From NCBI GenBank assembly GCA_009746045.1, contig RPFO01000189.1:232137-296136 (forward strand): DNA of 64,000 nucleotides, read 5' to 3'. The translations under genes were made by a program, and so were the position numbers. Below are positions 9,790 to 20,690 of the stretch, one piece after another (position 1 is the stretch's first letter; each line of letters begins with the position of its first letter). Below the pieces are notes generated by a model. It was not told the DNA's origin. It searched no databases and was given only the letters and a program-made list of their open reading frames with translations. This DNA comes from Mesostigma viride (lineage: Eukaryota; Streptophyta; Mesostigmatophyceae; Mesostigmatales; Mesostigmataceae).

Positions 9790-10175
9790 TAATTACTTTT
9801 CTAATGAGATTAGCATATAGTAGTACTCCGTGGCATGCCCATGGGCACTGATGACACGCAAGTACTTACTTACTTACTAATAGTTAGCCATATGCTTTGC
9901 TCATGCATGCAGAGTCAAGTCACTCTCTGCTGAGATGCCATGCCCTAGCTATACAGCATTGTCTCTATAGCCATAATCATCTTCCACCCCATGCCAGGCC
10001 TTTTAGGTATGATACATCATGGTCATGCACGGTGCAGGTGCACCTTGTGCACCCAGCCAGAGTAGGTGGCTGTTTACATCCCCCACCCGCAGCTGTTGTA
10101 GCCCAGAATGTATAAAGAACCATATGCCCCCGTTCTCAGGGATATGTGTTACATATGCTCCCCATGATCGATGGA
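9790..10175 (+). repeat. Dispersed repeat R1, uninterrupted copy
   Basis: This non-coding sequence matches the two flanks of the LINE insertion at 17.2-20.5 kb: first 17090-17214, then 20466-20690. Here they are contiguous through CATGCCCTAGCTAT at about 9941-9954, so this copy represents the pre-insertion arrangement. A third, inverted copy lies near 33715-33900. Family unknown; it could be the 3' end of another retroelement. Confidence 0.65.
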
Positions 10176-10494
10176 TATATGTTCTCAATGGAGGCAGAGG
10201 GCTCGCAAGGATAGGTGGCGAGTAGTGATGAAGAAGACTGTCCACACCCAAGTCAGTGCATGGCAGCTCCGCGTGTGACCCAGTTTGGCATATTTCATAG
10301 CTAGCGACTATTTGGGCCGTGGTGCCCTCAACCCTGTAACTAGGAACTAGGATTCAATTATAAATTCGCGCCGGGACCGTCACCTTAAATTATAACATGA
10401 CTCCGTGGGGAGATCATGTAGCACGTATTTGGACCAGTTGCTGATGGATGGGGGAACAATTGCTCTACTCAATCAGCAAAGCGCCCCCGTTCAG
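10176..10494. other. No gene seen
   Basis: Nothing recognisable; no coding character on either strand. Confidence 0.35.
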
Positions 10495-10830
10495 GACTGC
10501 TAGTAGGGGGGGGGGGGCCTTGCCCACAGGGGCGGGCGTGTGGGCCTGGACAATTATGGTCTGCCACCTCTTCTTGTCCTGCATATAGAGAGAGTCCAAG
10601 TAAGAGAGAGGAGGGAAATGCGGTGTTCAAACTGGGCTGGGACCACTTGGTCGGCCAGCAACTGATCTGTATAATAATTCATGGCAGGTCTACTAACCCA
10701 TCAGGGCCTGTCCCTGGGGCCAGGCCAGGTCAGGATATGCCGCCCCAGGTGGCTGGCCAAGCCGCTGGGGCCCGGCCGTCTATAACACCGAGTTTGGCGA
10801 GACCGATCGACTGGGCGGTGTCTACCTGAC
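10495..10830 (-). pseudogene. LINE ORF2 C-terminal fragment, family B
   Basis: The minus-strand sequence matches, base by base over about 300 bp with gaps, the plus-strand fragment at 33100-33385. Both contain a QFEHRI segment, a (K)KRWQ...IVQAHTPAPVGK segment and a GGISWPG-like stretch. This copy carries an extra poly-G run near 10507-10518 and broken frames. It is a second LINE family, or a diverged branch of the one at 17.5 kb. Confidence 0.6.
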
Positions 10831-11002
10831 TGGTTCGAGCAAGATGTCCTACAAATGCTATCCTACGCTGCCTAATCTCATCCGTAATACAGGGCATTCA
10901 TACCCTTATACAAAAGACTCTAATGACCTAAGCGTGGAAACCCCTACATTTGGGACCTGTCGGAGCATCCTGTAAACTGTGCCGTTCAGCCGGGTGACCA
11001 GC

Positions 11003-13916
11003 TTAATTGTCCATGAGCGTGCATGCCTCAGTGCTGTACGTACGTGGGTGAGCACCGTGAGGACCAGGACCTTGAAGAGCACTCACTTGCAGTCCTCGCC
11101 CAGGTCCTTCAAGTGCCAGTAGGTGTTGAGCGAACGGAGCCTGGTAGCCCAGGCCATGGGCCGATGCGGATGTCCACACTCCACAGCCCGCTGTGTCAGG
11201 GAGCATGCTCCGGGCTCCCCAGCAGTTTGAAGCGATCACGGAACTCGGGACCTCTGTCCCGTCCAGCAGGCTGCCGGCGGCGGCAGCGGCGGGCGACTGC
11301 ATGGTAGCCCCGATCACCATCGCCTCAGTTTTGACACTTATCTCCATGACCCCACCGCCCGCGCCTCCAATTAGCCTGCAGACATGCAGTCCAGCCATGC
11401 AGGTCTGAATGCATGTATGTGCTTGGGGTGCTCGATGACAGGGTGGTATCATCGGCATAAATCAGGTCGGACAGACGGTAACCAGGGCCACCGCCGCCCT
11501 TTTCACGATCGGGGTGGGCCAAGCCAGGCTCGAACCCCTTTTCGCAGTAAAGCGCGCACGTGCCTGGCGCATGACGTGATCTGCACAACAATAGATATAC
11601 ATAATCATGATGGGGACAGCTGCATGGGACACAACTCATGCAACACCCCGTTGTGAGTAAGGGGGGATCATTGGTGGGGTGGTGCCTTCCGCAGTCCGCA
11701 CTACTGCCTGTGAGCCCTCATACAACGGGCGAATGGCAGCAATAAATGCTGGTGGCACGCGATCCAGGGCTAGGATGGCCCAAAGAGCCTCCCTGGCAGA
11801 GGACTGAGTCAAAAGCCTTGATGTAGTCAACAAAAATGAACACCAGCAGAAAACCATCAGGGCAAATGCAACGCACCTCCTCCACCATGCAGCCGGTGCG
11901 CGACAAACACAGCTATGACAGTGTTACGGCCATGCACGACGGAATTAATGACCCATCTGAGACTCACCCAGGTGTGGGTCCAGCGCAGCGCGGAGCCTGT
12001 GCAGCATCATGACCTTCAATTCAGCGCGGCATTCTGGAGGCAGACTGTCACCCCGATATTAGTTACCGGGGTCTGAGCAGCAGAAGCCTTCTTGTATGTG
12101 CAGCATGACTCGGATGGCCGTCTGCCACTTGCAGGAGCAGGCGGAGGCTCATCAGAGAGCAGAAAACGGTTGCAGAACGCCAGCAGAAGCTCCCGCACCG
12201 CCAGGTCAGGGGTCTTCAGCAGCTCAGCCAAAAGGTGGTCTGCGCTGACCGCCGCGTTGTCCGTAAGCAAGCAAGCCGCACCGTCCAATTCCTCCAAAGT
12301 GAAGGGCTGGACGATGTCGTTGGTGGCAAGGCAACCCTCCTTCAAGGCGGGGACTTGGTAGTCCGCGGTCAAAGACTTGGCAGTCCGCAGGCGGCAGGGG
12401 GGTCCATGTAGCGACACCAAGATGGGCGGCCGTCTCGGGGTGAAGCGGCGGGCCGGGGCGGGGGGGGCGCGAGCCCCACCAGCTGTCAAGGAAACATTGT
12501 GGGCCAGCCAGCGGTCATTGAAGGCTGGCCGGAGCCGCGCCGCCTCCCATGTACATGCTTCACCGGGGTGCACAGTGCATGCCGCCGGCCGCCGAGCCAA
12601 TCGAGGTGGTACCACATTTCCTTGCCCTGGTTGCGAGCTTGGCAGGCCTTGGCATCTGCGATGCACTGGGCCGCCTCTGCGTCCTGAGCACGTGCATAAT
12701 AGGCCTCCACAAGGGCGGACTTGAGCACCGGTTTCATCAGCGGGTCCCGGCTACGCTTTGAGGCGGTGCCGGGCAGCCAGGACCTTCTTGGGGTCCTGTC
12801 GGTAGTAGAGCGGGCCGGGTCGGCGGCGGGGCATATCGCCGGGCCGCCAGCAGTGGGGCACAGGCCGTAAATCCCGCAAAAATGGCAGCGTTGGGAGCAC
12901 CCTGGGCCAGCGCGTCGACGTCAGCCTGGGCCGGCCTAGGCCCTCCAGGTACTCCCGCCGGTATGTACCGTTTCTGCTCGTGGTCGGCGTCGGCCGTCCA
13001 GTCCTCGTGATGATTCGGGGTCCCCGCGGACCGGCCGGGCGTTACTATGTAGCAGACCACTTGGGCGCGGCGCTTGGGGGCCTGGAACCGGAGCCGAATG
13101 ATCACACGCACCAACCGGTGGTCAGAGCACACCGTGGGTGGGTCGAACACTCGGGTATCCAGAACCGAATTAAGCGAACCATGCAGGCTGGGCTGCCGTA
13201 CCGCCACATAGTTTGACAGGCCTGACGGTTGTTAGGGCCCCGAAAAGTGACCAAGTCCGGTGAGGGAGGTTGGAAGTGGCAGTTGACAGCAACCAGCCCG
13301 CTGTGTAGTATCCAGCAAGATGCCGAAAACAAGGGGATCAGTTGTCATTAGCAACCGTGTCGGCAGGCGCAAAGCGACTGCCAGCAGTGCCCACGGGGAG
13401 CGTGGAATTGGCGTCGAGCAGCATAATTAATAACCAAGAAGTGGCGGGCCGGGGTCAGCCCCCTCAATGTTATGCAAGTCATCAAAGAACTTCTTGCGTT
13501 CCAACTGTCAGCAAACCGCTATGGGGTGCGTAACCCATCCCGACCGACGTGAGGTGGTGCTTGGACCGCCCCTCAACGGAGGTGAAATGTGCCACCATAA
13601 GGCGTACGAGTGGGGTTAGAAACTTAAGCGTGCCAGTGAGGCTGGCAGCTGCGGCCAGCGGCGAACACAAATGCCCAACGCCACCTTGGCCTGGCGTCCC
13701 ACTAGTACCAGCAAAGTAAAAACGCCAACCGCCTGCCAGACGTTCAGTGAGCACCGCACCAGGAGGCACCGTGCACCGATGCTCCTGGACGCCTAGAATA
13801 GACACACGTTTTGCAGTGCACCGATGCTCCTGGACGCCTAGAATAGACGCACGTTTTGCAATGCAAAAGGCAACAAGCTCCTCTACCCGGTAGCTATGGT
13901 CGCTGGCTGCCAGCAA
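11003..13916 (-). pseudogene. Degenerate near-full-length LINE ORF2 (endonuclease plus RT)
   Basis: Read on the minus strand, pieces in several frames give the order of a non-LTR retrotransposon ORF2. An APE-type endonuclease N-terminus (ILGVQEHRC, near 13.8 kb) is followed by the endonuclease C-terminus (VCSDHRLVRVIIRL, near 13.1 kb) and an EN-RT spacer (12.0-12.7 kb). RT motifs follow: FVDYIKAFDSVL near 11.83 kb and LIYADDTTL near 11.45 kb. The post-RT start (EISVKTEAMVIGA near 11.33 kb) aligns with LEISPKTEALALG of the 17-20 kb copy. At least four frameshifts and several stops are needed, so it is dead. A 45-bp direct duplication sits inside the endonuclease coding region (about 13769-13860). 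Confidence 0.75.
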
Positions 13917-14284
13917 TGTGCGTGCGTTGCCGGAAAGTGTCTGATGGCCAAGGATGCGGCCCTACTGGCCCAACAGGGGATCGAGAACGTTGAGTGGAGA
14001 TGGGGGACGTGGGTGCAGCGGAAGGACGTCACTGGGGGTGGGGATGAAACGTAGGGGGTGGAGACATCTGGTGGGAATAGTGCTTTTCATCGCATAACAG
14101 ATTAGAACTTGTCCTGCAAGCGTAGGATGCGAGCCTGCCGCCTGCTCTGGGTATTTGGGGGTGATTGCGCAACGCAGAAGAGGAGTAGGTAATCTAGCAT
14201 GCGTTGTGTGTTGCAAATCTGACTGGCCTTAGAGCTATTGTTCTGGCCCAAGATACCAGCACCACCATGTGGATCAGTTGGAGA
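13917..14284. other. No gene seen
   Basis: Nothing recognisable between the endonuclease end of the LINE remnant and the LINE tail fragment to the right. Confidence 0.35.
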
Positions 14285-14378
14285 AGGAACTAGATAGCTA
14301 GCATAACCCATTCCATCCCATCAACCCCTCCCACTGAGGACTTATGCTCACGTGAAGCAGTCACGTGTAAATTAATTG
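14285..14378 (+). repeat. LINE 3'-end fragment, inverted copy
   Basis: The reverse complement of the LINE 3' end seen at 17.3-17.5 and 20.1 kb: GGGATGGAATGG, CTGAGGACTTATGCTCACGTG and a short AATTAATT tail in the same order. The hairpin arms (CACGTGA and TCACGTG at 14349-14367) are kept although the loop differs. Only about 95 bp remain, as expected for an extreme 5' truncation. Confidence 0.65.
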
Positions 14379-14402
14379 TAAAAGAAGCAACGTACCCGCA
14401 GT

Positions 14403-14477
14403 TATGCAATGAGGTAAACAGCGCAGACAAGCTGGCGGCGCCAGCATAATTGTCTGCGTTGTTTACCTCATTGCATA
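14403..14477. repeat. 28-bp-arm inverted repeat (long hairpin)
   Basis: The left arm 14403-14430 and right arm 14450-14477 are reverse complements over 28 bp with one mismatch, which would be a G-U pair in RNA. The 19-nt loop itself contains the palindrome GCTGGCGGCGCCAGC. An RNA transcribed from either strand would fold into a 75-nt hairpin the size of a small-RNA precursor. No flanking target duplication is obvious. Confidence 0.85.
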
Positions 14478-14889
14478 GGACCTCGCACACACCGTCGTTG
14501 CAGTTCTTATCTCCGCATACACATGAATGAAGTTGCGCACTGTATGGTGCCTCAAGTGCAGTTCATGCGCACTTAGACGATTCCATGGTCACAATCATTT
14601 TTGCATGGAACACTAGTAAAATAACATTTCGGCATATTAGACCCAGAGCCACGAGAGAGCCATCATTGGCTGACGGCGGAGTTCATAACTTTCACGTTTT
14701 GGTACCAAGTTCGGCCGTGAATATCACAATCGCTTTGTCTTTCTAAGACGCACACGCTGATATATTTTCCCGAAGCTATCACACAATATTGTGACGAGCA
14801 AACGCTCCTCGACGCAACGCAGCCTGGCGGCTGCGCTGAGGCCGGCTGCCCTGAAAATACGTCTGCAGCTGACCGGCTGCTGCGCTTCG
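14478..14889. other. No gene seen
   Basis: There are no coding features. It lies between the hairpin and the LINE ORF1 remnant. Confidence 0.35.
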
Positions 14890-16290
14890 CCCTCAGGCCT
14901 GGAAGGCACAGTCTGCGGTGCCACTAGTCAAGCACTGGTGGTCGCCCAGGTCCCCCCCGGGCTTGCCTCGCCCTCGGCATCGCCTGAGCCCAAGCGCAGT
15001 CGCCCTGGCGAACCTAGCTAGCTGCCAGTCCAAGCGCGCGTGACTTTGACGTCAACCAGCCCGCCGGGCTATTTTCAACAGCCCCCAATCTTAAGCTCCT
15101 GGAGCACGTGTTATATTATGGACCCGTCGCACGCCTCGCCGGCTCCTTGCCCTGTGCCAGCACTTCCACGCCAAGTCACGCCTCCGCAATGGAGTCAACG
15201 GCCGGTTTTCCCACCGTGCATGGACCTGACCACCTGCCCGGCTGGTCTCGTCCTCGCCTTCAGCTCCGACGGATGCTCTCTTCTCCCTCCTTCAGCGCTC
15301 TGCAGACGACCTCTGGCCTCTGGGTCCCCTCCCCCTTGACCGAAGCCACCTTCCGCTCCATCCTTCAGGAGGCCATCGAGCAGCACGTGACCCCCTCAGT
15401 CGCTGCAGATGTGGCAGCCATGGCGGCACGCTGGCTGCCGCAAGATCCCTACCATCTCCACCGCCACCTCCACCCTCCTGGCCTCCACCTCCACCGCCAC
15501 CACCGGCAACGCCATCACCGCCATCACCTCCGTGAGACCGTGACATTGACAAGCGCCTCAAGGACAACGCCATCGCCATCGAGTGCCTGCAAAACACCGC
15601 AGGCCTCACCGCCCAGGCGGTGAAGGACATTGCCGCCATGCAAGGGCTCCAGCCCTCGCTGGCCCAGCATGCGCAGGCAATGCTCCTCCCCCCCACGTAC
15701 TGAGAACTGGGCCGCCATGCTGCTGAACCACACCACCACCACTACCACAGCTGAGTCCGCCATCGCCGCAAAGCTCAAGCAACAGACGCTCGACCGTCGA
15801 GGAGGCCGAGCTCGACAAGCGCAGCCATAACGTCATCGTCAAGCACTTCGACCCGCTGCCATGCAGGTGAGAACTCCGAGAAGCTTGCACGGGAGTTGGC
15901 GGACAAAATCCTTGCCCCCATGGCCCTCATTGGTGAGCTCAAGCTGTCCAGAGGCCCTCCGCCTTCCCCGCTCGCAGGGTAAGGCAGGACCGCCCCCGCT
16001 GCTGCTCACCTTTGAGCACATGGCGGACAAGCTTTTGTTCCTCAAGCATTGCAAGCTGCTCGCGGAGGACTCCCTACACACTGGACGACGACTTGATCCT
16101 GGCGCAGCAACAACGGCGACGGGAGCTATGGCCACCTATACCTCCAGCTCCGGCAGACGTAGCGGCAGGGAAGAAGCGGGAATACTGGAGGGGGGCGGTA
16201 ATCTACGTCGACCACAAGCCCTGGCAGGCGACCCCCGCTGCCCCGTCACCCTCAGCAACCGCAGCCTTGGGGACTTGTAATGTAAGCAAA
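14890..16290 (+). pseudogene. Degenerate L1-type LINE ORF1, copy 2
   Basis: Plus-strand frames, interrupted by several shifts, give a Pro/Ser-rich N-terminus (SASPEPKRSRPGEPS near 15.0 kb) and a helical middle: TEATFRSILQEAIEQHV near 15.35 kb, then IDKRLKDNAIAIECLQNTAG near 15.55 kb and QAVKDIAAMQGL. The C-terminal segment, TFEHMADKLLFLKHCKLL then LDDDLILAQQQRRRELW and YWRGAVIYVDHKPW (about 16.0-16.25 kb), is typical of L1 ORF1p C-terminal domains. Stops and indels show it is not functional. Copy 1 at 7.2 kb lacks this C-terminal part. Confidence 0.6.
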
Positions 16291-17089
16291 AGTGAATTAT
16301 CGTTACATCCCATGTTTTGTGATTGTTTGGCTTTTATTCGAGGTCTTTTGGACAAGTATTGATCGAGAAATTAAGTTATAAGGTTTTCCGGGAAAGGAGA
16401 TACTTGGAACCTGCACTTTGTCAACCGACTTGTAGAAGCCCTTATTGGTCGTGGCCTGATCCACGTGGGGTTAGTTTGTTGGTCGGTACTATCAAGTCTT
16501 ACGGTTGAGGGGTTAAATGCTCCTTTGGGACTTCAGTGCTTTCTACAGATTCAGGATCTCACGTTTGGATTCTGCCAGGCTGTACGTGTGTGGTGTTGTT
16601 CTGTTGCGTGTGACTAGGAAGGATGAGAAGATCTTGTTTTGAGATTCCCTGATTCTGATTGGTTCACTTCCGGCTAAGGTTAAGACAATCTCGACAAGCA
16701 CGTCGATATCAAGGACGTGGGGTCGCCATTGTTGTCACGTTGGTTTTGATCCACTCCTGATCATGGTTGATAATAAAGCTTGTCTTTATTCGTCCATCCT
16801 CCAAAAGCCCTTTGATACTACTAGACTGCTTTCAGTTCCACAGAAGACGTCTAGGGCACAACTTGTCTTTGTGTCTGCAACTTGCATGCAAGGGGTGTGG
16901 TTCCCTAAATCACGTGCTGTGGAATCTCCATCTCAACGTTGCTCGGATATGATCCTTGAAGATCTGTGACTCAGGAAGGCAACCCAGGTAAAGATCTTTC
17001 GTATTTGGACTAAGGATGATGATGATGATAATTTTTAGTCGTTACAGGACTATACCATTAGTGTAGAGTAGTAAGGCTTAGCCAACGTG
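16291..17089. other. No gene seen
   Basis: A lower-GC stretch with no recognisable coding potential. It follows the LINE ORF1 remnant and could be its downstream spacer; no ORF2 is present here. Confidence 0.35.
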
Positions 17090-17214
17090 GCCATGTACAT
17101 GTATGCCTATGATGGGATCCACACCAGATGATGCATTAGCATTAAGTACTTAGCATTGCTTTGCCAATGCATGCAGAGAGTTACTCTCTGCTGAATGGCC
17201 ATGCCCTAGCTATT
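17090..17214 (+). repeat. Repeat R1, left half, ending in the LINE target site
   Basis: It matches 9790-9954. Its last 15 bp, CATGCCCTAGCTATT (17200-17214), are repeated at 20466-20480 on the other side of the LINE insertion. Confidence 0.65.
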
Positions 17215-17316
17215 AATTAATTAATTAGGAAGATACCTCCGTAATTAGGAAGATACCTCCGTAAGTAAATTAATTAATTAATTAATTAATTAATTAATTA
17301 ATTAATTAATTAATTA
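17215..17316 (-). repeat. (AATT)n LINE tail
   Basis: A TTAA/AATT tetranucleotide tract, interrupted near 17228-17268 by two copies of TAGGAAGATACCTCCGTAA. On the element strand it follows the 3' UTR and the CACGTGACTGCGTCACGTG hairpin, the position of a LINE tail. Short versions of the same tail follow the other 3'-end copies (17383-17394, 20088-20098, 14368-14376). Confidence 0.8.
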
Positions 17317-17515
17317 ATAGACACGTGACTGCGTCACGTGAGCATAAGTCCTCAGTGGGAGGGAAATATGGGATGGAATGGATTAATTAATTAATAGACA
17401 CGTGACTGCGTCACGTGAGCATAAGTCCTCAGTCAGTGGGAGGGGAACATGGGATGGAATGGATGGTATAAGCTATCTAGGTCCTACAGGGGTGTGGGCA
17501 CCGCGGCCCGAATCG

Positions 17516-19912
17516 CTATGAATGCCATACTTGGTCACACGCGGATCGAGCCCCCACAGGCTTGGGGGTGGTCTCCTTCATCACTACTTGCCATCTATCC
17601 TTGCGCACCATCTGCCTCCATATTACAGACAAACCAGGAGGCTGCCCGGGGGTGAGCCCGTCACGTCTAGTGTAGCACATGTCCATGCCGAGTCTATCAC
17701 GAAAAGTCCACGGGTGGCGGCCCTGCCGCGCGCGGCCGGGGGCACGCCAGGTGAGGACATATCGCCCAGGCTGGGCGGGCTTGGTGCCAGCTAGTCTATC
17801 TGATGTATCTACCTGATCTGTGCGGGCCAGGTGCCCGGCTAGGCCCAGGCGCCTGTGCCTAATAATGTGGGAAACATAGGGCAAATCAGCGCACAAATCC
17901 TCATTACTAATGTGCAAACCAAAGGGGATGTTAAGGGCCTTGCGCAGCATCTTGGTGACGGCGCCGTCGAGTCGTTGCTCCAGCTCCTGCATCAGTGTCC
18001 ACGTCTCGGCGCCGTAGGTCAGGATCGTCAGAATGACGACCTTGAAGAGGTCACGCTTGACGATCCGGGGTAGGGCGGGGTTGCTCCACCAGCAGCGGTG
18101 GTCATGGAGGTGCGCCCACGCCATGCCGATCCGTGTCGTCATGTCGTCCTCGCAGTCGGGAAGCCAACTGCCGAGCAGCTTGAAGCGGCCGGAAGGAGGG
18201 TAGTTGACCTCGGCATCGTCTAAGAGGCGGAGTGTGGGTGGGGGCCCTGCCATGCCGAGGGCCAGGGCCTCCGTTTTGGGGCTGATTTCTAGACCAACCG
18301 CCCGAGCCTCGAGCGCCAGGCAGTCCAGCCAAAGTTGGGCAGACAGTCTCCGGCTTCTCGATGAGCGTGATGTCGTCGGCATAAATGAGGTCAGCTAGTA
18401 GATTCTGCTTGTTAGTCGGCCCCCCTTCCCCAAGCTCGTTCGTGATCGCTAGGCCAGGGGCACGGCCTGCAATGCTAGCAATGCGAGCACGTGCCTGGCG
18501 CATAACATAATCCACTACAATAATAAACAGGTACGGCGACAGGACGCAACCCTGCCAGACGCCGGTCTGCAGTGGGCATGGCGGGGTAATGCCGTGTTGA
18601 GTGCGCACCGAAGTGGTCGACCCCTCATACAGCGTGCGGATGCCGGTAATCAGGGGAGTGGGGACGCGAGTGCGAGCAAGTACAGCCCATAGAGCGTCCC
18701 AGAGGACAGAATCAAAAGCCTTGATGAAGTCGACGAAGATCAGGATGGCGGGAAACTCACCAGGTTGCAGGAGAGCGATTTCCTCGAAGAGGCGACGCGC
18801 GACGAAGATGGCCATGACGGTGTTGCGCCCAGGACGGAAGCCCATTTGACTTTCCCCAAGGTGACAGTCGAGAGCAGAACGAAGACGGTTGAGGATCATG
18901 CGCATGAACAACTTAAGTGCGGCGCTCTGGATGCAGACTCCTCTGTAGTTGGCGGGGTCGTCAGGGGAACCTTTGTTTTTGTACAGCATAATACGGTAGC
19001 TGTGCTGCCACTCAGGAATCGGCGGCGCGTCGGCAAGCAGGATCCGGTTGCAGACGTCAAGCAGGAACCCCGTGAGCGCCGTCAGCTTAATCACCGGGGC
19101 TGGGAGCTGGTCAGGTCCAACGGCGGCATAGAAGCGGAGTTGCTTGGCGGCGGTGCTCAGCTCGAGCTCGGTGAACGGCGGGAGCTCGTTGGGGTCGGCC
19201 AGGGGTTCCGTCAGGGCTGGGTACGTGTAGTCCTGCTCAGCGGCGGGCGGCGTGGGCGGCGCAGGGATGTCCGCCGGTGCTACTGCCAGGCGTGCGGCCG
19301 CCAGAGGGCCAAGCGGCGGAGGCGGCGGGGGGGCGCCGAGCAGCCGGGACTGGGAGGAATACCACTGGTCGAGCTGCTGCTGCGGTGAGCCTGAGAGCGT
19401 CCGCGGCGCCGGCTGCGCGCCGCCGGCGGGCCGTTGGGCGTGACGCAGGCGGGTCCAGGCGTACTTGCCGTGCTGGTCCTTGAGGTGGGCGAAGTACTCG
19501 CGGACATGAAGGTCCTCCTGCTCCTTGGTCGCCTGCCGGATGGCCGAGTGGTAATCGGCTTTGAGGCGGGCGTAGCGGGCGGGGTCGCTGTTGTCGCGCA
19601 GGGCTTGCCGGGCCTGGATGACGGCGGGGAGCCGGTGCAGGCTGGTGAAGCGGGGCGGGCGGCGGGGGGGCAGTAGGGCCCCGGCCGCGGGCAGCTTGTC
19701 AGCGAGGTGCCGAAGGGCCGATGCCGGGCCGGCAGCGAACAGCTGGGCGTGGCTGGCCGGGATGTCCAGCGCGTCGACGAACGCCTCTGCGGCGCGCTTG
19801 TGGGCGCGTTTTTCAGGGAAGTCCTCCAGAGCGTCGTCAGATTTCTCGAGCAACTGAAGTGTGCGCAAATCAGGGGGTGCCACGTGCTTACGAAAGGGCG
19901 AGGGGAATCGCA
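17516..19912 (-). pseudogene. LINE ORF2: reverse transcriptase, 5'-truncated, one frameshift
   Basis: The frame from about 19912 to 18345 carries the spacer before RT, then RT motifs: YRGVCIQSAALKLF, GFRPGRNTVMAIFV, FVDFIKAFDSVLWDALW (near 18.73 kb), TGVWQGCVLSPYLFIIVVDY and LIYADDITLIEKPE (YADD at 18372-18383). A single frameshift near 18345-18355 moves the rest into another frame, which continues LWLDCLALEARAVGLEISPK and then LTILTYGAETWTLMQEL to the C-terminus at 17516. The APE endonuclease is absent. The family is the one whose degraded full-length copy lies at 11.0-13.9 kb. Non-functional as it stands. Confidence 0.85.
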
Positions 19913-20465
19913 GATGGGATGGAATGGATGGTGTAAGCTATCTAGGTCCTAGTTACAGGGGTGTGGGCACCGCGGCCTGAATCGCTATGAATGCCATACG
20001 CGGTCACACGCGGAGCCCCCACAGACTTGGGGGTGGTCTCCTTCATCACTACTTGCCATCTATCCTTGCGTACCATCTGCCTCCATTAATTAATTAATAG
20101 ACACGTGACTGCGTCACGTGAGCATAAGTCCTCAGTGGGAGGGGAACATGGGATGGAATGGATGGTATAAGCTCCATATTACAGACAGCATCTGCCTCCA
20201 TATTACAGACAAACCAGGAGGCTGCCCGGGCGTGAGCCCTCGCGTCTAGTGTAGCACATGTCCATGCCGAGTCTATCACGAAAAGTCCACGGGTGGCGGC
20301 CCTGCCGCGCGCGGCCTGGGGCACGCTGGCCAGGTGAGGACATATCGCCCAGGCTGGGCGAGTTTGGTGCCAGCTAGTCTATCTGATGTGTCTACCTGAT
20401 CTGTGCGGGCCAGGTGCCCGGCTAGGCCCAGGCGCCTGTGCCTAATAATGTGGGAAAATTTAGTA

Positions 20466-20690
20466 CATGCCCTAGCTATTGCCCAGCCATAATCATCTTC
20501 CACCCCATGCCAGGCCTTAGGGTATGATACATCATCATTGGTGGTGCAGGTGCACCTCGTGCACCCAGAGTAGGTGGCTGTTTACATCCCCCACCTGCAG
20601 GTTGTAGCCCAGACTGTATTAAAACCATATGCCTCTTCTCAGGGATATGTGTTACGTATACTCCCCACGGAGTTATGTCAAGGAGATAAC
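20466..20690 (+). repeat. Repeat R1, right half
   Basis: It starts with the second copy of the target duplication and then matches about 9955-10175 (CATAATCATCTTCCACCCC, GGTGGCTGTTTACATCCCCC). The motif GGCGCAGGCCAGAAATCGGG at its end also occurs, nearly intact, at about 34297. Confidence 0.65.

Larger units (their letters stand above)
17215..20465 (-). mobile_element. LINE insertion flanked by a 15-bp target-site duplication
   Basis: Identical 15-bp direct repeats (17200-17214 and 20466-20480) flank it, and the two outer flanks join into one repeat (R1) that exists uninterrupted at 9.8-10.2 kb. The element is on the minus strand with an (AATT)n tail at its 3' (low-coordinate) end. It is composite. 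17215-19912 is an ORF2 body lacking its endonuclease plus 3' UTR. 19913-20465 is a second LINE 3' end (ORF2 C-terminal RHRRLGLAGHLARTDQV plus 3' UTR) joined upstream of it, with an extra copy of the terminal unit nested at about 20088-20175. Both parts lie inside one target duplication. Confidence 0.8.

Noticed and set aside
15108-15623. A plus-strand host gene of 171 codons
   Set aside because: The same sequence recurs in broken form at 7.2-7.8 kb and joins an L1 ORF1-like C-terminus by frameshifts, so it is a LINE remnant.
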